Origin: Vicia villosa
Lineage: Eukaryota > Streptophyta > Magnoliopsida > Fabales > Fabaceae
NCBI RefSeq assembly: GCF_029867415.1
Contig: NC_081185.1
Location: forward strand, 84,201,712-84,265,711
Reading direction: 5' to 3'
Length of the DNA: 64,000 nucleotides
Below the pieces are notes generated by a model. It had not been told where the DNA came from and did not search any database. It saw nothing but the letters and a program-made list of their open reading frames with translations. Positions within the stretch are counted from its first letter, which is position 1, and every line of letters starts with the position of its first letter. Shown here piece after piece: positions 11,405 through 22,311 of the stretch. Both the position numbers and the translations under genes were made by a program.

Positions 11405-14070
11405 CCAAATCATCTAGATGCAAGTCTATTAATAAGAGAGAGACATTGTTGTATGCTAAGCTTCTTGCACGATAGTGGGACTCCAAGGTAATTGAATGAC
11501 AACTCTCCACATTGGTACCCTGTGATCCGCAGTAGGCCCTGTTTATCATTCTCATCTAAACCACCAGTATACAACTTACATTTTGTCGGGTTAGACCTTA
11601 GCCTTGTTGAGTCAGAAAATTTATGAAATGCTTCCGTCATAATTGCCACGGATCTATATTCCCCTCGAGCAAAAATAATTAAATCATCTGCAAAACAAAT
11701 ATTGGTTAGGCAAATTTTTTTACACTTCGGGTGGAAATTGAAATCAGGCATGGTTTGGAGTTTCTGCATGCATCTGTGCATATATTCCATCAAAAGCACA
11801 AAAATTAGAGGTTATATTGGATCACCCTGACTAAGCCCTCTCTTTGCAGCTAGGTATGCAATGTGCTGCCCATTTATGGAGTATTTGTATGAGACACTAG
11901 TGATGCAAGTCATGGTCCACTTGATGAACTTAGCAGGGAAGCTCATCTCCTTCATTATGTCTTCTTCCAAAGCTAACTGAATGGCACATGTGGGGGAAAT
12001 ATGTTTTCTATTGTAACCTCTCAACAACTCATGAGCAATGATGATGTTGTCTAGGATAACTTTTCTTGGAACAAAAGTAGACTAACTGTAGTCTACCACA
12101 ATATTGATAACTTTGCTCAGTCTATTGGTGAGAATCTTGGATATTATCTTGTATAACACTATACAACATGCAATAGGTCTCATATCCTTCATCTTATTGG
12201 CATTTGGGAACTTGAGAATCAGAGTAACAATGGTACAGTTTACTGCCTTGTACAGTCTTCCATGCTCAAAGAAGTCATACACTGCAGCCTTCACATCTTT
12301 TCCAATGATCTCCCACGCTTCCATGAATAATTTGGCATTATATCCATCAATCTCAAGGGCCTTTGTGTCTCCAATACTTTTTAGGGCTGCCATGATTTCC
12401 TTGTCAACAACAGGTTGTATCAACTCATTTTGGTCTGTATGACTGAGTTGAGCACCATTCCTCAAAACCTCCACATTAATATGTCTCAACTGATTGCTAG
12501 ATTTCCCAATTAGATCCTCATAGAATCTTAGCACCTCTCTCTCCATATTGTCATGCCCTGTTATTTCCATCCCATTGGGATCTTCTAATGCATGGATACC
12601 TAAAGCTTTATTTTTTATCTTCAAGGTGGCATGAAAGTACCTGTTATTTCTATCTCTAAGAAGAAGCCAATCTACTTTGACTCTTTTCATTAGAACCTGC
12701 TCTTCTAGATTAGTGGCCTTTATAAGATCAAAAGAAAGCTGTTTAATTCTATCAACCAAATCCACATTAAATTTATCAGTCAGTAAAGCAGCTTGAGCTT
12801 GTAGAAAATTGTGCCTGTAGTTTTGGATCTTCCAAATGCTCTCAGTAGTTCTCTTGGTTAACTCTCTCATGACCGGCTGCAGAAGTTTCAAGTTCCTCTA
12901 AACCTTGTACATAGGTCTGTAATCAGCAGTGGAGTCCTAGTTGTTCTTGACACTATCAAGGAAATCATGTATGTCAACTATACAATTGAGGAATTTGAAA
13001 GGTGATCTTCTCTTTGTCATGATATAATTTCCCGAGCATTGAACTCTCAAAGGTGCATAATTAGAGATATGTTGTTGCATCACAGTAATTTCACATTGAG
13101 GAAATTGTGTAAACCACTCCCTATCGCAAATAGCATGGTCTATTCTAGAGTAAATCATATTGCTTTTATGTTTATTGTTCCAGGTGAAGTATTCCCCTTT
13201 GGTCTAATGAGCATACAAACTAACATCTTCCATCATTTGTTCAAGGTCAGCATATTCTGCCAGTTGAACCTGCTCCCCCCAGTCTATCATTACTTGACAT
13301 GCATTACTTGACATGACATAGTCACCAATGATCATCCAGGGTCCCTGCACAGAGCCAGCACAATTCTGAATATTAGTCCACAGTTTTTCCTATGATGTAG
13401 TTGATTCTGAGCACATATAAAACTGATCCACTGTACCACACTATTCTTTTTCTCAGTCACTTTGTAGTGGATGAATTGATATGAGCTGTCTATACAATCA
13501 ACATGCTTTTCCTCCTTCTTCCACATAACCCATATGCGCCCATTTGGGTGGTGATTATAGTTGTCAAGCCATCTCCACTTATTTCCAAACTTGGTTGTAA
13601 TTCTCTGTGCATTATTTATTTTTACTTTGGTAGCACACAATGCTATACAAGGCAACTGCATAGGGTTGAGATGGGCTACAATCTCAAGGTGCCTAGCCTT
13701 TTTATTCAAGCCCCTGGTATTCCATACTAACATCATGTGATTTTGTCCTCTTGATGTCCTGAGCTTTCCCCAGTCCCCAAGATTCCAAAGTCATTACTGC
13801 AGGTGATCACTACCTCTGGTTCAGTTTGGATAGCTTTCCCTTTAATTGAGTTGCTTACAGTAATCCATCTAGTATCATCCCCTTCTGTTTCCACTTCACC
13901 TGGAGGTTCCTTTTGCTCCTCTTTTACTTTGTTATTTTCTGTGACTTCTTTCCTTTCCCATTTATGTTGTGTTTTCCCATTTATGTTTGAGTTTTGAGAG
14001 ATTGGGTTAAGGATATAGAAGTTAGAGTTTTCTTTAAGTGCAGCCTGTTTTGAAGTGATATAAGTTAGCT
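11405..14070 (-). pseudogene. Decayed L1-type LINE (ORF1 end, endonuclease, RT)
   Basis: Read from right to left. The last ~110 codons of ORF1 (about 14067-13733) are acidic and end TGA. ORF2 starts at 13736, overlapping the ORF1 stop by the 4 bases ATGA. ORF2 opens with an AP-type endonuclease (WNTRGLNKK at the start; SRIDHAICDREW in 13158-12937), then the RT N-terminal half (12891-12082: VDWLLLRDRNNRYFHA, LILKFPNANKMKDMRPIA), the fingers-palm with GLSQGDP (12027-11812) and the catalytic box FADD (about 11697-11686). Several stops and frameshifts separate these pieces. Homology ends after LINRLASR at about 11405, so the RT thumb and zinc finger are missing. Non-functional remnant. Confidence 0.9.
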
Positions 14071-14100
14071 TTTATTGGTATAATATTTCACCATAGTTCT

Positions 14101-14570
14101 TTATCTGACGTGGTGAGAGCAAATTAAAATTTTTTTTCAAATAGAAATTTAGGGACGCACTTTTTTCTAACGAAAAAACTTATAATCGTTGGTGTTGGGA
14201 TTTGAAACGTGTCACTGTTCACGTATAACAACGCTTGGTATGTTGGACCATAGTTATATCTGATTTAAAAATAAAAATAAAAGACTCCTAATTAACATAT
14301 ATTACATTGGTTGGTTATTTAGCTGTGGCAAGAAATTGTTACAAAATATATTTTTTAATCTGTTTGTCATATATAAATTCAGCCATAGGCCATATCAAAG
14401 ATTATCTCATTCACATCTTACAAGTTAGCCGGTTATTACCTTACTTAAACGTTAGAGTGTTAACTTTACAAGTTCGTCACACACCACATCAAAGATTCTT
14501 GCCACGTATCAAAAGGCTTAAATCCCTTCATTTGATCAATCTCTCGTTTAGTTAATGAAACACAATCAAA
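14101..14570. other. No recognisable gene
   Basis: AT-rich sequence between the LINE and the DEFL1 promoter. The frame at 14307-14555 shows no domain. Confidence 0.4.
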
Positions 14571-15190
14571 TCCAATTGAACAAAAGTTTCACTTTGTTAT
14601 ATGAGAAATTATCGTTAATTATCAGACGAAGAAAAGTTTGATCCAACTAATATGACTCAATAGATTAACTTCATTTATATAACAAGTATAGATAGAAATC
14701 CATTATTATTGTCTAACTTCTATATAGCTCCATCACTAGTTATATAATACAGCAAATAAGAACAATTATATTTTTCATTATTAAAATTTAAAATAATAAA
14801 CATTTATATATATTTTTTTTGGCAACAATATTTATATATTTTTTATTTTAGGCAAAGAATAAAGTTATTTCTGTAGCAATTAATTTCTACTTCTTAAGAA
14901 AATGGAAAACCATACAGTTGCAGTAATGCTATTGTCACTTTTCTATGTTAAATAAATTACATTATTTTTAATATCATCCATTAATGGATGATAATACTTC
15001 TTCTAGACATGTAGTCTAGAAATCCGACTCTATCTCTTTCCATCTTATTTCTCTACTTTTTTGGGTATCTATGTGATATGTATAGTCCAAATAAATATGA
15101 GTTATATTATTATGATAACTGTATCAAATTATTACTGCATAAATATATAAATAAACCATTTAATTCTTAAAATGTTTGCCAAATAAGTAG
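14571..15190 (+). promoter_or_regulatory. DEFL1 upstream region, duplicated at DEFL2
   Basis: Blocks such as GAAGAAAAGTTTGATCCAAC (14628-14647), aaatccattattatt...caacttctatatag and 'cacttttc...atgttaaataaa' recur in the same order upstream of DEFL2 (21490-21790). Shared order and spacing indicate duplication of gene plus promoter and suggest that both genes were under the same control. Confidence 0.7.
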
Positions 15191-15199
15191 TATATAAAG
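15191..15199 (+). promoter_or_regulatory. TATA box of DEFL1
   Basis: TATATAAAG, 66 bp upstream of the ATG. It is followed by 'aactcgaag', which is conserved after the TATA box of DEFL2. Confidence 0.75.
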
Positions 15200-15256
15200 A
15201 ACTCGAAGATAGTTATGCATATTGCTATAGAGTTATAAGAAAATTTTGAAAGAAAA

Positions 15257-15850
15257 ATGGCAACGCTCATTTGTCAATTTTTTCTGATGGGACTTTTATG
15301 CATTGCGTTGATTCTTGCTTCAGGTAAGAAAATTAACAAAAACTTATTCTTAAAGGAAAATATTTTTTATTTTATTTTTCTTGTATATGTTAGGTTTTTT
15401 TACATGTCTTGAGGAAAACATTTGCATAGCTCAAAAGTTTGTTATAGTTTTGTACATCACTGTTTACATATAAATATATAGTATAAAAAGGAGTTTTCAA
15501 TTTTGATGAGTGTTTTACCGCGATAGTCCTAGCGTCTTGGAAGTGGTTTAGAGTTCTCAATGATTCTCCTAAGGATTGTATTTTCCATTATTGGAATACC
15601 TTACCTCTTTCTTGTATAAAGAGGTAATGGTCTCTCTTTGTAACTATCTTCTTTGTGATTAATATACCATTATTTAGTGAAAAAAAATAAAAAAATTGTA
15701 GCACGAACAACACGATATTTGAACGATTTATTACCTTTTCCATGCATTGGGCCATGCGAAAATTGTGCCGAATTGTGCAAGAGTAAGGGATATAAAGGTG
15801 GGGGAGGTTGTTACTCATCGACTTGTTGTTGTTACTTTCACAATTCATAG
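15257..15850 (+). CDS. DEFL1, secreted defensin-like cysteine-rich peptide (2 exons)
   Basis: Exon 1 is 15257-15323 (22 codons plus one base) and exon 2 is 15702-15850. A 378-bp intron with GTAAG donor and TTGTAG acceptor (phase 1) separates them. The predicted product is 71 residues. Residues 1-22 form a signal peptide with hydrophobic core MGLLCIALIL, so the product should enter the secretory pathway. The mature part has eight cysteines spaced C-x3-C-x2-C-x3-C-x10-C-x4-C-C-C, with a GGC (G-x-C) gamma-core-like motif before the CCC cluster. A signal-peptide exon, a phase-1 intron and one mature-peptide exon are the standard layout of plant DEFL/LCR genes. Such peptides act in defence, symbiosis or cell signalling; the specific role is unknown. 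Start codon choice rests on the TATA box and on the identical exon-1 length in DEFL2. No lesion seen. Confidence 0.85.
15540..15680 (+). mobile_element. LINE 3'-end-like insertion in the DEFL1 intron
   Basis: The sequence has a perfect 10-bp stem TTACCTCTTT/AAAGAGGTAA (15601-15610 and 15618-15627, loop of 7) and ends ttatttagtgaaaaaaa. This stem-loop plus poly(A) layout matches the 3' ends of the LINEs in this window. A related stem, TACCTC/GAGGTA, lies in the DEFL2 intron insert. No target duplication could be defined and the left border is approximate. Confidence 0.5.
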
Positions 15851-16066
15851 AAATTATGCAATCAAGACCAAAGAAGTATTTCCACATTAATAAGATTACT
15901 TCTAAGAGATAGAATCTATGAGAAGATAAAATAAAAACTATATTATGCAAGCGAAAAGTGAGAGTAAAGTTGTTTCAATTGAAATAATATGTACTTTAAT
16001 AAAAAATAATTGATATTCAACAAAAAATAATATATTAAAGCACCATAGTAGTTTTGTAACAACGTT
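15851..16066. other. DEFL1 3' flank
   Basis: AT-rich. Presumably contains the 3' UTR. AATAAA-like strings occur (ataaaataaaaac at 15928-15940). Confidence 0.4.
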
Positions 16067-16083
16067 TTAAAATTAATTGCATG

Positions 16084-16163
16084 TTTTTTTTAAAATCTTG
16101 GTATCCGGCCTTGCGAGCACACTGTCAATACCAAACTTCCATCTCTAGACCAATTCTCGGGGG
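16084..16163 (-). mobile_element. 80-bp retroposon (SINE-like fragment)
   Basis: The insert is flanked by a perfect 17-bp direct repeat TTAAAATTAATTGCATG (16067-16083 and 16164-16180). On the minus strand it starts CCCCCGAGAATTGG and ends in an A-rich tail (TTTTAAAAAAAA). Long target duplication plus A-tail indicates LINE-driven retroposition. It is too short to name a SINE family. Confidence 0.75.
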
Positions 16164-16180
16164 TTAAAATTAATTGCATG

Positions 16181-17463
16181 TAATCTTGTTATTTCGAAGA
16201 TTTGATAAGGAGACTCAAGCGAGATAGTAGAAAGGTCGGAGAAATCACTGAATTTTACTTTGGGGCGAAAAATTTATTGCGTCTTTCTCTCTGTCCCCAA
16301 TCACTTGCTCCTCAACTTCCATTTTAGTTTATGGTTTGTTCATTTACTTGTTCTTCATAAACATTTTCTCTTTCCATGATAGTATCATTTACTAGGTTTT
16401 AAGCTTTATAAACTTCTTTCGTGATTTCCACTGATGCTTCATTTGACAATGCATCTCCTGGCTCTTCACTAAAGTTCTCTTGTTTGGGTTTGACATTTGC
16501 TTGCTAGAAGTTGTTGCGGCCTAAAAATTGAGAGTTTCTCAAAATCAATAAAGTCGTCATGAAAATTTATTTACGATAAAACACTTTTCATTGAAAAAGT
16601 CGCATTCGAAACAAATTTTTAGGTTTGAGAGTCAATTATATATAGGAAAAGTAATAGCATGCCCTACGACATCCGTTTAAGAAAATGGTTACCTCTCAAT
16701 CCTGTAAAAAATATTGTTAAATTTTAAGAAATATTTATTTTCTACTATTTATTTTAATAAAAATTAAATTTTTAGTTTTAAAATAAAATACTTTCATTTT
16801 TATTTATTACATTTTAGATAAAAATGTACATGAAATGGAAGTAAAAAAAAATAAGTTGCTTTTAGTAAAGTGCATGAGAAGAGTTGAATTTTACTCCTAA
16901 GAATCTGTGTGTTGAAAAATTCAAAATTACATAGATCTGACTTTAAAATAATTGGTGTTGGTTGATTTTAAAGAAAATATTTTTGTTGTGTTATGCGAAT
17001 AAAAAGACACTATTGAATTATTTAAATAAAAAATATTGAATGCATAAAAACATTTTGAGTTTGTATTATTTTAGCTTTGATGATTTACTGTTATTGTTTA
17101 AAAAAATACATATATAAGTAAACCAATATAAAAATCTTATTAAAGAGAAAGTCCATTCAATGTCAATATCAAATATATCAGCCAATTATTTAAACAAAAG
17201 GACATAACAACATAAACAACATAAAATGAGGTTTTATCAAAAGGAAAAATTGAAAAGAAAATTCTTTGGAATCCATGAATTTAAACAAGATATCAATATT
17301 TTAGTGTAAATTATTTTATTATTTTAATTTATTTTAAAATAAAATAAAATAAAAGTGACATGACATTAGATTATAGTATTTAATTAGTTAAGGGTAATAG
17401 TATCTAACTAAAGTCAAAGATAGCAGAGTGTTCAATAAAATAAAAAGGATCAAAGTTAAAAGA
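16181..17463. other. No intact gene; possible coding relic 16320-16510 (-)
   Basis: On the minus strand, about 60 codons around 16510-16320 have a coding-like acidic composition (VKPKQENFSEEPGD, ERENVYEEQVNEQ) interrupted by two TAA codons. I do not recognise the source. The rest is AT-rich with nothing further. Confidence 0.3.
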
Positions 17464-18606
17464 TGTTAGACTATGTAAATGTAAAAAGAGTATTAATAGA
17501 AGTTATTAGGGTTTATTGTAAATAATTAGAGAATAATTTGTTTAGGATTATTAGAGATACATTTGATGTATTTATATAGTATCCACATCAATGAATAAGG
17601 CAAGACTAATATTCATCTCTATCATGGTATCAATAAGTTTCAGTAATGATCTTTTCCACTAAACACTAGTATCGTTAGAGCCGACAAAACGGGTCGTACT
17701 GTCCGGGTCGGTCCGAAAGCCCGTAAAATATTCCGGGCTTGAACACAAATATTTGACCCATTTATTATCCGGGGTTTTAAGCCGGGCCCGTTAAAAACCC
17801 GAGCCTGTCATGGGCTAATTTGGCCGGGTTGCGGGTAGCCCGTTTATTTTATTTAATTTTTTTAAATACACCCACACCAATCTAAATCTCAATTAAAGAA
17901 TTAATTTATATATATATAATATCTATTTGATTAATTTTAAATATTAATATGTAATGTTAATTCTTATTAAAAAATGAACATCGACATGCTTCTACGTACC
18001 CTGTGTGGTTAATAGTTTTATAAAATGGAGATTATTTAGAGTTGAATTTGAACTGTTGTGTTTGTCGGAACTCTTGCTCTTTTCGCTACTAATGCATCAA
18101 AGAAAGCAAGACCTTTGTGCATTTTTATTTATCACGTCCACGAGCTTATAGTGTTGTTTTATATTTCAATTTAAATGTTGTATTACTTTAGCTTTTATTA
18201 TATGGTATATTATTTTTTTAATTTTAAAGATAAGTATTAAATATAATCCTGGCCGGCCCGAATAACCGAAACTCGTGAAGGGTCGGGCTTGAACAACTTA
18301 ATTTTAACTCGTTTAAATTTCGGGCTTTTAAACCCGACCCGCCAAAGGCCCGAGCCCGCCACAGGGCCGAGTAGCCCGAATTGCCTGCTCTAAGTGTCCC
18401 TTAACCCTAATCTCTAAATCGTCTCTCCTCCCCCTTCTCAATTGCTTATTCTTCCACCCTTCTCCCATGAATAATAAAAGTAACAACACTTTTCCCATCC
18501 ACTCTAGTAAAAATAATTACACTGTTCAATCTCAGCCTCTCACTCCTTTTACGCCTACTCCTATTCACCATACTTTAACCGTACCCAATATCAGAAGCTT
18601 CATTAT
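17464..18606 (+). mobile_element. 5' end of a Ty1/copia element (Ale/Ivana-like), truncated
   Basis: LTR candidate 17464-17624 (161 bp; TGTTAGACTATG...CTCTATCA) with TATA-like 'tatttatatag'. The putative primer-binding site TGGTATCAATA (17625-17635) follows at once; it resembles the initiator-tRNA-Met complement. The leader is interrupted by a hAT MITE (17676-18392). A gag-like start ATG at 18467 gives about 46 codons (MNNKSNNTFPIHSS, rich in T/P) before a gypsy LTR begins at 18607. No pol follows, so this is an immobile relic. The copia assignment rests on short LTR plus primer site. Confidence 0.65.
17676..18392. mobile_element. hAT-type non-autonomous element, 717 bp
   Basis: Ends TAGAGCCGACAAAACGGG and the inverse of TAGAGCAGGCAATTCGGG form imperfect terminal inverted repeats, extended by GC-rich 'cgggcccg' blocks around an AT-rich middle. 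The flanking octamers AGTATCGT (17668-17675) and AGTGTCCC (18393-18400) match at 5 of 8 positions, as expected for a decayed hAT target duplication. No coding capacity. Confidence 0.65.
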
Positions 18607-20165
18607 TGTAATACTCCATTTTTACCTAACTCACTTATTGTCTTTTAAACGAAATTCTAATAGGATATTTTGGTTAATAGATAATTGAGCAATATTAAGT
18701 CTTTAAGTGGAATTAAATGCTACTAATTGGGATTAAGAAGAACAAGTGGTATGTTTGGTAAATAAGGATTTAGTTAGAATGGAACTAGATGGAAAATTGG
18801 TTAATATGTTATAGTTGGAGGGAAAATGGGTCTTTTCCCCATAAGAACCTCTTGCACTAGTTGTAGACTCTTGCCTCTCGGTCTCTTAGAAGGAGAAAAA
18901 CTAGAATTTGGAATGGATGAAGAGAGAAAGGGAGAAGAGTCCAAGTCCACCATCATCAAAGCTTGCATGTGGGAATTCCTAAAGAAATCATCATCATCCT
19001 TGCATCATCTTCTTTACCAAATTCAGAGTTTTTTATTGAGGAGGGTTCCTAGTTAGAATCCTTGAGTAGAAGCTTAAGGTTTGCATGATGAGGGAATTTG
19101 GGTTCTTGGGATATGATTGCATGCATTTATATGAGCTTGATAATTATATTGATTGTGTTGCATGTCATATGAACTATGAGAATTATTTGATCATTGACTA
19201 CATGAGTATGCATGATGAGTTTTTATGTTATTTTACTTGTAAAATTATGTTAATTATGATCATGCCATGCTTGAGTTAGTTTAGAATGAGAATGGATTGT
19301 ATTGGAACTGATTTAATATGGTTAAGTGAGCAATCGATTGCTATAGTGGTGCAATCGATTACTCCTTGTGTTAAATATGTTATTTTGCCTCTGATTCAGT
19401 GAAAAATCGATTGCATTGGTCAAGCAATCAATTGCATTGTGAAAAATTGATAATTTGTCCATTTTATTCAGTGTGCAATCGGTTGGAGGAATGTGCAAAT
19501 TGATTGCACCTGACTGAAAATGACGCTTTATTGTTTCGACCATAACTTAAGCTTCACAACTCGAATTGTGATGCGGTTAGAGGCATGGGAAAGCTAACAT
19601 TAAGGGTTACGAGAAGCCTAAGCTTCCACAAATATAGTACAATCTTAAGAAATAATAAAATCCATGTGTATGTCAATGTATCTTGATTACTAAAAGATAA
19701 AACTTGGTAAGGTGAACCTTTAGATGCATAAGCAAGAGAAATGAAAGGAAGTTGGTCCACTCTTTCCCTTTTTCCCAAGGCGGCTACTTCCTAATTCTTA
19801 TAAGCTAACGGTAATGTTAGTATAGGGCGAGGGGTTAGAGAACAGACAAGAGGATAGTAACGGCTCACTGATCCTAGTTGATCAGAGAGTGAGGCACGTT
19901 ACATATATGCTGGCTATTTCTTGCAAAGTAAATTCCAAGGATACCCCTTTGCCGCGTATATTTCAGGTTATTTCTCAAGCATGAGTCTTGAGAATGGACC
20001 GTGCTCCGTAGTTTAGGAGCTAATATTCAGGGATGAACTCCCGAAGATGTGGATCACTACCTTTTTCTTTGTCGCCTCTGTTACAGGTGAATGTCGTTGT
20101 AGGAGTCGGACCCTGGGATATTGGAGGAGTTGAATCGTTGTGGAGATTTAATGTGATTCCATGGT
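18607..20165 (+). mobile_element. Ty3/gypsy LTR remnant, inserted in the copia gag
   Basis: Starts TGTAATACTCCATTTTTACC, typical of Tekay-like LTRs. It contains the landmark 'ttcgaccataacttaagcttcacaactcg' near 19540 and a 'tcgcctctgttacaggtg...aggagtcggaccctggg' tail near 20070-20120. Small frames at 18826-19279 lie within it and are not genes. The 3' end and second target duplication were not found, so it may be a truncated solo LTR. Confidence 0.5.
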
Positions 20166-20706
20166 TGTGCTAAAATTTGATATGCAAAGATACTGACTGA
20201 AGATTCATTCCATGAAGATATTTAATTAGATATATTTTAATTACTAGATTTGGATTTTCATTTAATGAGAAAATCTCCAATCTCTTTTAACGAAGATGAT
20301 TTAAAGTGTCATTCAGCTTCTGCAAGATATTTATTCTAATTGTTTTGTAAGTAACCTTAGTTAGTGAAATTAGGAATCCAGCTACTTGTTTTGTAAGTAA
20401 ACTTAAGTAGTGCAGTAATTAGTGAGTTTTGTTCAGCTAAATCTCTTTGTAATCCTCTTGTCTATAAGGAAACTTTATGCCATTACCAATCTAAGAGAAA
20501 TTCAGTGTGCATGCTTTCTTTCTTCTACCCTAAAAATGTTATCATTCTACTAACTCTTAATACTAGTTAAAATAATGTGTTTTTAATAGTCTAAACCACA
20601 TTGAATTTAAGTTTTTTTATTTCAAAAAACTTAGCTGCAAACTCTCACATTGGGTTGGAATCTGTTGGTTCAAAATTGTATCCCATTAAGGAATTTTTTA
20701 TGAATT
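20166..20706. other. Probable LTR tail, non-coding
   Basis: Contains an imperfect direct repeat (ttgttttgtaagtaacctta at about 20339 and ttgttttgtaagtaaactta at about 20387), then 'tctctttgtaatcctcttgtctataaggaaac', which looks like the transcribed end of a copia LTR. No frame. Confidence 0.35.
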
Positions 20707-21372
20707 TGCTGATATTTTGAAAAAAAATATCAATATATCATACTTAAAAAAAATATTTCTGAACGCCACACTTTTAGAACTAGCTTAATAATTCATTTGA
20801 CGAGCCATTGAAAACAATTGTTTTTTTTGTAAGCTCGACCATTTATTGGCTGAGCGCTTATTAAGTCGATTCAAAGCATATCTTACTTAACAAGTGTATA
20901 GTTTTAAATAATTTTTCAAATTTTAAATAGCAACGGAACATATTAAATCGGCTAAACTGACTTAACAAGTGTATAATTTAAATGATTTTTGAAAATTTGA
21001 ATCAATGAGAGTTATTAAGTCGTTTAACACGAGACCCGACTTAAAAAGTAAAAAATAATCGACTTAATAAGTCACTTGGTCAATGGATGGCTGAGCCTCC
21101 ACTTTTTTTTTTTTTTGCGTAAGCAAGATATTATATAATAGAGAATTAAGGGTTCTCTAACCTGATTAGACGAAGACGGGAAAAATCCGGAACAAAAAGA
21201 AAAATTACACGCCAATTACGAATACATTACGAGAGAAAAAAAATCGGATCCTTACTAAACTCGTTCATTGTCTTGTTCAATAGATAACCGAACTTGTTTT
21301 AAAAGTATGGCATTCTAGAATTTTTTTTTTCAAATTGTATCATATTGATATATTTTTTTCAAAATAGTGGCA
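20707..21372. mobile_element. Foldback/MITE with ~70-bp inverted arms
   Basis: The left arm (20707-20775: gatattttgaaaaaaa...cgccacactttt) and right arm (21300-21372: aaaagtatggcattc...ttttttcaaaatagtgg) are imperfect inverted copies about 70 bp long. The interior has repeated 'gacttaataagtc'-like palindromes and a T-run. No target duplication was recognised and the superfamily is unclear. Confidence 0.55.
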
Positions 21373-21399
21373 TTTTAAGTATAAAAATCTTCCATTGTT

Positions 21400-22006
21400 A
21401 CTAGTTTAGTAAATATATCCTTCCTATATGAGAAATCAATTGGCACTCAGTTGCAACATTCGAGTTTAGGCATGACTAATTACCAAAAGAAGAAAAGTTT
21501 GATCCAACTACTATCATTACAAAAATGGATCAATTCCAACAATACTTCTAAAGAAGGAAATCCATTATTATTCTCCAACTTTTATATAGTTCCATTATTA
21601 GTTATGTAATAAAAGGAACGTGTGTGATATCAATTAACTCTAACTTCTACTTTAAAGAAAAAATGAAATATATATGTCACCGTCACTTATTTTCTTCACA
21701 TAATAATAGAGTCGTTTAACACGAGATAACTATACACTTGTAGTACATTATTGCCACTTTTCCAAATGTTAAATAAACTGCATTATAAAATTTGTATTTT
21801 TTTCTCTAATATATGTTAAATATAGGGCATGTACTAGGTGTCAAATTTGTCTCTTTCTTTCTCTAATATTTGATGTGAGTAGTTGTGTAGTATACGAGTT
21901 TTCCAAATTTTGATACTTTTTTTTACTCATATTCTTTAAAATATTACATAATAAATAATAAATAATAGTATTTAATTCTTAATTATTTTTTTTATGAAAT
22001 GAGTAC
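21400..22006 (+). promoter_or_regulatory. DEFL2 upstream region
   Basis: Carries the ordered blocks shared with the DEFL1 promoter, e.g. AAGAAAAGTTTGATCCAACT at 21490, 'aaatccattattattctccaac' at 21560, and 'ccacttttccaaatgttaaataaac' at about 21755. Confidence 0.7.
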
Positions 22007-22015
22007 TATATAAAG
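22007..22015 (+). promoter_or_regulatory. TATA box of DEFL2
   Basis: TATATAAAG followed by 'aacttgaag', aligned with the DEFL1 TATA region and 86 bp before the ATG. Confidence 0.75.
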
Positions 22016-22183
22016 AACTTGAAGTTTGCTATGCATAATGCAATTACAAAAGATAATAATAAGAGTTGAAAGATAAAATCTTCAAAAAAAAAATGGTAAT
22101 GCACATTCGCAAGCTTTTTCTCTTGGGACTTTTATGCATTGCAGTGGTCCTATCTTCTGGTAAGAAACATAAGAACTTTTCTA

Positions 22184-22311
22184 GCAGTTAATATTTCTTC
22201 TGTGTCCTGTAATTTTCATGTCTGGAACATTTTACCTCTAAACTGTATAACGAGGTAGAATGGCGTGGTTGTAACAGTTGTTTCGTTTTAATTCCATTTC
22301 TTATTGAAAAA
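22184..22311 (+). mobile_element. 128-bp poly(A)-tailed retroposon in the DEFL2 intron
   Basis: Flanked by a perfect 19-bp direct repeat AAACATAAGAACTTTTCTA (22165-22183 and 22312-22330). It ends ttattgaaaaaaa and contains a TACCTC (22233-22238)/GAGGTA (22252-22257) stem like that in the DEFL1 intron. Best read as a severely 5'-truncated LINE copy. Confidence 0.75.

Noticed and set aside
15257..15850. Nodule-specific (NCR) peptide label for DEFL1
   Set aside because: The cysteine spacing (eight cysteines ending CCC) does not match the 4- or 6-cysteine NCR pattern; only the broader DEFL label is supported.
17673..18393. PIF/Harbinger assignment because of TTA...TAA at the ends
   Set aside because: TTA and TAA here are inverted, not direct repeats; a decayed 8-bp hAT duplication fits better.
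18826..19279. Small frames in 18826-19279
   Set aside because: Located within a gypsy LTR leader region.
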